Positions 14,351 through 17,448 of a stretch of DNA of 17,448 bases are shown in pieces. A model generated the notes under the pieces. It was given only the letters and a program-made list of their open reading frames with translations, ran no database searches and was not told the DNA's origin. The position numbers and the translations under genes were made by a program. Position 1 is the first letter of the stretch; each line of letters begins with the position of its first letter. This DNA comes from Sulfurovum sp. (GTDB lineage Bacteria > Campylobacterota > Campylobacteria > Campylobacterales > Sulfurovaceae): assembly GCA_016744875.1 (NCBI GenBank), contig JADGDL010000039.1:1-17448 (forward strand), read 5' to 3'.

Positions 14351-14382
14351 ATTATAAAATAACAAGTGTTAGCTAAGTGTTA
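14351..14382 (-). promoter_or_regulatory. Lipoprotein promoter with TGTTA direct-repeat box
   Basis: TGTTA at 14367-14371 and 14378-14382, 11 bp apart (TGTTAGCTAAGTGTTA). On the minus strand the proximal TAACA is followed by exactly 10 bp and a perfect TATAAT (14351-14356). Transcription would start near 14344, about 27 nt before ATG. The 16-bp motif differs at one base from the one at 13457-13472. Confidence 0.78.
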
Positions 14383-14480
14383 AAAGAATATTTAAAAATT
14401 CCATAACTGCTTCTAAAAATTATACAATTTTCAAGTATCTGGGATGTAAATAGATTACTTCCCTCTTCTATTCTCTTTGA

Positions 14481-15260
14481 TCACGAATCCCAAAATGGAA
14501 ATAAAAGTTCCATTTGTTCATCGTTCAGAATTTCAATCGTATCTACTATACATTTCAAGTGTGCTTTTGTCGCTTCTGCTTTCAGTTTAGCCACTTCATC
14601 TATCTTACTGTTGACACTTTTTACATCTTCACCATCTACAACAGTTTCAATGATCTCTGATTCTAATACCTTGACCTGCTTTTTAATGTTTTTGACCCCT
14701 GTCATAGTTTCTTTTCTGACAAGCAGTAGTTTCTCTTTTTGTTCTGCACTTAACGCAAGGGTACCTTTGTCCCAATTTTCTATAAGCACTTTTGTCATAT
14801 GGGGTAAGGCATCACTGTTTATAAGAAATGGTGAGTTGATCAGAGCATTCATCTTTCCGTTTGTTTGCATCTCTTTTATCATGACAACAAACTCAGGGGT
14901 TGGGAAATTCTCCATCATATGATCTGCAATGACAGATAGATCTTCCTGGGACACTTTATCCTTAAGCGAAGGCATCACACCAAATTGTCGAACCTTATTT
15001 GACTCACATACAGACTTAGATGCTTTTGGATTCACAGCATAGTCCATAATGAATGCTTTTATCTCTTCTTTGTCACTCATACTTAAGTTGATATGAAACA
15101 TGACGGCATCCATTGCGGGTGCTGTCATAGTAGGTATCATAGCAGGTGTAGGGGTTGTTAACATGTGACATGTTGCACATTTTGTTTTGGTCAGTACTTC
15201 TCCTGTTGATGCAAATAGCATACAACTGGCAACAGATATAAATAATAACGTTTTTTTCAT
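14481..15260 (-). CDS. Exported cytochrome c domain joined to a Spy/CpxP-like helical domain
   Basis: A 259-aa periplasmic protein. Signal peptide about 1-19. Haem-binding C28-AT-C31-H32 (TKCATCHML) opens a single cytochrome c domain of about 100 residues, rich in Met; the axial Met is probably M96 in QFGVMPSLKDKVS, followed by the usual last helix LSVIADHMMENF (108-119). The second half (about 125-259) is all-helical and carries two LTxxQ-like motifs of Spy/CpxP/ZraP periplasmic chaperones and metal sensors: LSAEQ (170-174) and LNDEQ (245-249), separated by a long charged helix pair. Such a fusion could make a chaperone or stress sensor that responds to haem redox state; this is inference. 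AAGGAA lies about 9 nt before ATG. Stands alone between pckA and the lipoprotein gene. Confidence 0.8.
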   Translation of the reverse strand: MKKTLLFISVASCMLFASTGEVLTKTKCATCHMLTTPTPAMIPTMTAPAMDAVMFHINLSMSDKEEIKAFIMDYAVNPKASKSVCESNKVRQFGVMPSLKDKVSQEDLSVIADHMMENFPTPEFVVMIKEMQTNGKMNALINSPFLINSDALPHMTKVLIENWDKGTLALSAEQKEKLLLVRKETMTGVKNIKKQVKVLESEIIETVVDGEDVKSVNSKIDEVAKLKAEATKAHLKCIVDTIEILNDEQMELLFPFWDS

Positions 15261-15291
15261 GATAAATAATTCCTTAATTTTTAGCGTATGG

Positions 15292-15297
15292 ATTATA
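15292..15297 (-). promoter_or_regulatory. -10 element upstream of the cytochrome-Spy gene
   Basis: A perfect TATAAT on the minus strand 31 nt upstream of the ATG. No good -35 lies at 17 bp. A weak half-site, TAACG (plus 15307-15311), lies 9 bp upstream of the -10, but no second half-site is clear at 11 bp, so I do not assign it to the TGTTA group. Confidence 0.5.
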
Positions 15298-15453
15298 CGA
15301 TTACAACGTTAATTATATATGAATTTTTTTATATATATTGATTCACTATCTTATACATTAGAGTTCTCTATTTAGATGTGATATGTGATCATATGACTTT
15401 TACAAGTAAATATTATTTAGATAAGAGTATATAAGAGAATTAGATTTAGAAGT

Positions 15454-15478
15454 ACTCACACAATTTTATTGTGTGAGT
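15454..15478 (-). terminator. Hairpin after pckA, probable terminator
   Basis: A perfect 11-bp stem ACTCACACAAT (15454-15464) / ATTGTGTGAGT (15468-15478) with a 3-nt loop, 7 nt past the pckA stop. On the minus strand it is followed by ACTTCTAAATC, only a weak uridine tract. Position and strength favour a 3'-end structure for pckA. Confidence 0.6.
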
Positions 15479-15485
15479 AAGGTTT

Positions 15486-17078
15486 TTAAAGTTGTGGACC
15501 TGCTGATGCGTAATCGAATTCACCACCATTATCATCATAACGATGGAAATTTTCCTGGAACATACCTGCAAGCTTTGTAAGCATAGCATCATACTCGTCT
15601 TTATCGTTCCATGTACCTCTTGGGTTAAGGATAGCATTGTCTCTTACACCCTCAAGTGTCTTAGGTATTTGAAGATTAAAGAGTGGCAATGTATCAAATT
15701 CAGCATCATTAATAGAACCATTTAAAATACCATCAATACACGCTCTTGTATCTTTAATACTCATACGTTTACCTGTACCATACGGACCACCTGTCCAGCC
15801 TGTATTTACCAAGTAAACATTTACACCATATTTATCTATCTTCTCACCAAGAAGTTTAGCGTAAGCAGTTGGGTGTAATGGTAAGAATGCCTCACCAAAA
15901 CATGCTGAGAACGTAGCAACCGGCTCAGTAATACCTCTTTCTGTACCAGCCACTTTTGCTGTATACCCAGAGAGGAAGTAGTACATTGCCTGCTCTTTGG
16001 TAAGCTTAGATACAGGAGGCAATACACCAAACGCATCTGCTGAAAGGAAGATGATATTATTTGGGTGACCTGCCTGCAAGTCTTTTTTATGGTTAGCAAT
16101 ATGTTCTATAGGGTAAGAAACACGTGTATTTTCAGTTTTTGACCCATCTTCATAATCTACTACACCATTATCATCAGAAACAACATTTTCTAAAAGCGCA
16201 TTCTTTACAATGGCACCATAGATCTCTGGTTCAGACTTATGATCAAGGTTGATCACTTTTGCATAACAACCACCCTCAAAGTTAAAGACACCGTGGTCAT
16301 CCCAACCATGTTCATCATCACCGATAAGTGCACGTTTAGGGTCTGTAGAAAGCGTCGTTTTACCCGTACCCGAAAGTCCGAAGAAAAGACATACGTCCTC
16401 ATCTTTACCTACATTTGCAGAACAGTGCATAGAAAGTTTACCTTCTAGAGGTAACCAATAGTTCATCATAGAGAAGATACCTTTTTTCATCTCCCCACCA
16501 TACCACGTACCACCAATGATAGACGTGTTCTCTTCAACATTAAAGAGTACATATACATCAGAGTTCATTCCGTGTTCTTTGTACTTTTCGTTTACAGTTT
16601 TACATGCATTGTACACAGTAAAGTCAGGCTCAAATCTTTCTAATTCTGCTGTTGTTGGACGAATGAACATATTTTTTACAAAGTGTGCCTGCCATGCTAC
16701 TTCAGAGATGAAGCGTACTGAACGCTTACTCGCTGCTGAAGCACCTGCATACACATCAGTTACATATATATTTTTACCAGAGAGTTGTGTTAATGTCAGA
16801 TCAAGAAGTTCATCATATATCTTCTTATCGATTTTACGGTTAACATCACCCCAGGCAATATGCTCGTTAGATGGTGCCTGATCTACAAAATATTTGTCTT
16901 TAGGGCTACGTCCTGTAAAAATACCGGTATCACACATAGCGGTACCTGTCGTAGATATCTTACATTCTCCAGCATTTACTTCATGCTCTTGCAACTCGTC
17001 ATAACTCAAATTATAATATACATCTCCGATGTCTTTTAATCCCAGTTTATCAAGTCCGTTGGGCGTTCTGGTACTCAT
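15486..17078 (-). CDS. pckA: Phosphoenolpyruvate carboxykinase (ATP)
   Basis: Interconverts oxaloacetate + ATP and phosphoenolpyruvate + CO2 + ADP, the entry to gluconeogenesis and, in autotrophs using the reductive TCA cycle, a link from C4 acids to PEP. The start is the ATG at 17078 (530 aa), preceded by AGAGGA at 5-nt spacing; the frame runs 31 codons further upstream but without a ribosome site or family similarity. Motifs: substrate loop TGIFTGRSPKDKYFV, GGTWYGGEMKKG, kinase-1a FGLSGTGKTTL (P-loop at 234-241), kinase-2 LIGDDEHGW (about 251-259), FNFEGGCYAK, TERGITEPVATFSACFGE, and NTGWTGGPYGTGKRM. Length is normal for the ATP-type enzyme. It lies between the cytochrome-Spy gene and an oadB-like gene, whose product can also act on oxaloacetate. 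Confidence 0.97.
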   Translation of the reverse strand: MSTRTPNGLDKLGLKDIGDVYYNLSYDELQEHEVNAGECKISTTGTAMCDTGIFTGRSPKDKYFVDQAPSNEHIAWGDVNRKIDKKIYDELLDLTLTQLSGKNIYVTDVYAGASAASKRSVRFISEVAWQAHFVKNMFIRPTTAELERFEPDFTVYNACKTVNEKYKEHGMNSDVYVLFNVEENTSIIGGTWYGGEMKKGIFSMMNYWLPLEGKLSMHCSANVGKDEDVCLFFGLSGTGKTTLSTDPKRALIGDDEHGWDDHGVFNFEGGCYAKVINLDHKSEPEIYGAIVKNALLENVVSDDNGVVDYEDGSKTENTRVSYPIEHIANHKKDLQAGHPNNIIFLSADAFGVLPPVSKLTKEQAMYYFLSGYTAKVAGTERGITEPVATFSACFGEAFLPLHPTAYAKLLGEKIDKYGVNVYLVNTGWTGGPYGTGKRMSIKDTRACIDGILNGSINDAEFDTLPLFNLQIPKTLEGVRDNAILNPRGTWNDKDEYDAMLTKLAGMFQENFHRYDDNGGEFDYASAGPQL

Positions 17079-17117
17079 GGTATCCTCTTTGTAAATAATT
17101 AATTTATATGCTAAAGC

Positions 17118-17149
17118 ATACATCAAAAAAACACTATTTTTTGATGTAT
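17118..17149. repeat. 13-bp AT-rich inverted repeat upstream of pckA
   Basis: ATACATCAAAAAA (17118-17130) and TTTTTTGATGTAT (17137-17149) are perfect inverse copies around a 6-nt loop, centred about 55 bp before the pckA ATG. It may be an operator or a leader hairpin; it lies in the region where the pckA promoter must be. A weak TATAAA (minus strand, near 17104-17109) could be the -10. Confidence 0.6.
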
Positions 17150-17159
17150 ACTCTAAACG

Positions 17160-17194
17160 AAAAAAGGGCAAGGTGATTGTATCACCTTGCCCTT
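17160..17194 (-). terminator. Strong intrinsic terminator of the oadB-like gene
   Basis: A perfect 14-bp GC-containing stem, AAGGGCAAGGTGAT (17164-17177) and ATCACCTTGCCCTT (17181-17194), with 3-nt loop, 4 nt past the oadB stop. On the minus strand it runs directly into T6 (plus A6 at 17160-17165). This is the clearest rho-independent terminator in the window; it separates oadB from pckA transcription. Confidence 0.95.
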
Positions 17195-17198
17195 AATA

Positions 17199-17448
17199 TT
17201 ATTTGAAAATTGACAGCAACACACCTGCTGCAACTGCGGAACCAATGACCCCTGCCACATTTGGACCCATGGCATGCATGAGTAGAATGTTTCCTGGTTT
17301 TTCTTCAGACCCAACTTTTGAGACAACCCTTGCTGACATCGGTACTGCAGAAACACCTGCTGCACCAATAAGAGGATTGATAGGCTCTTTAGAATACTTA
17401 TTCATGATCTTAGCCATAATAACACCTGTTGCAGTACCTGCAGAGAAT
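17199..17448 (-). CDS. oadB: Sodium-pumping decarboxylase beta subunit (OadB/GcdB/MmdB), C-terminal part
   Basis: The frame is open to the right edge, so the gene is cut; about 83 residues are visible and the ATG at 17417 is internal. The visible part matches the end of the membrane beta subunit of biotin-dependent Na+-pumping decarboxylases: SAGTATGVIMAKI, then NPLIGAAGVSAVPMSARV, GSEEKPGN, and the signature LLMHAMGPNVAGVIGSAVAA before a short hydrophobic end. This subunit carries out carboxybiotin decarboxylation coupled to Na+ export. Which substrate (oxaloacetate, methylmalonyl-CoA, glutaconyl-CoA) depends on the alpha subunit, outside the window; adjacent pckA favours oxaloacetate. It ends at a strong terminator. 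Confidence 0.9.
   Translation of the reverse strand, partial: FSAGTATGVIMAKIMNKYSKEPINPLIGAAGVSAVPMSARVVSKVGSEEKPGNILLMHAMGPNVAGVIGSAVAAGVLLSIFK

Noticed and set aside
15296..15322. Fourth TGTTA-type box before the cytochrome-Spy gene
   Set aside because: Only one weak half-site (TAACG on the minus strand), spacing 9 bp instead of 10, and a poor second half-site.
15377..15398. CRP/FNR-like palindrome around TGTGATCATATGAC
   Set aside because: Symmetry is partial and the right half does not match either consensus.
17079..17171. N-terminal extension of pckA
   Set aside because: The extra 31 codons lack a ribosome site and family similarity and run through the inverted repeat; the ATG at 17078 has AGAGGA at proper spacing.

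Overview
The window looks like chromosomal DNA of an AT-rich, sulfide-oxidising member of the Campylobacterota (Sulfurovum/Sulfurimonas-like). This rests on base composition, codon use, an FccB-type sulfide dehydrogenase with a monohaem cytochrome, small c-type cytochromes, and the pairing of ATP-type PckA with an OadB-type beta subunit. The genus is inferred; no rRNA gene or other strict marker is present.

Layout. Positions 1-1384 hold the 3' end of an AraC-type regulator, a decayed outer-membrane porin remnant, and a 118-aa orphan gene behind a near-consensus sigma70 promoter. Positions 1385-5121 are a tight minus-strand operon, mgtE, then a CNNM/CorC-like transporter, then a DEAD-box RNA helicase (rhlE type). 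A small DUF2892-type membrane protein follows (5243-5431). Positions 5604-7965 are a plus-strand operon proC-ppnP-proA, combining two proline biosynthesis genes with a nucleoside phosphorylase.

Positions 7982-15260 are the unusual part, all on the minus strand. It holds a four-gene overlapping operon: OmpR-type response regulator, sensor kinase, exported protein with sixteen 8-residue acidic repeats, and TSP3-repeat outer-membrane barrel. It also holds an Fcc-like pair (cytochrome c with an inserted acidic tract, and a Tat-exported FccB-like flavoprotein), an Asp-rich lipoprotein with EF-hand/TSP3-like loops, and an exported protein joining a c-type cytochrome domain to a Spy/CpxP-like helical domain. 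Three promoters here (lipoprotein, cytochrome, and one with no obvious target) carry direct repeats of TGTTA (TAACA on the transcribed strand) at 11-bp period, ending exactly 10 bp before a -10 hexamer. That is the layout of an activator box for an OmpR/PhoB-class regulator, and the regulator encoded next door is the obvious candidate. My reading is a two-component-controlled cell-envelope regulon with acidic, probably divalent-cation-binding exported proteins and a sulfide or other periplasmic electron-transfer module. The sequence supports the architecture; the physiological role is inference.

Positions 15486-17448 return to central metabolism: pckA and the 3' end of an oadB-like gene, separated by a strong terminator and an AT-rich inverted repeat.
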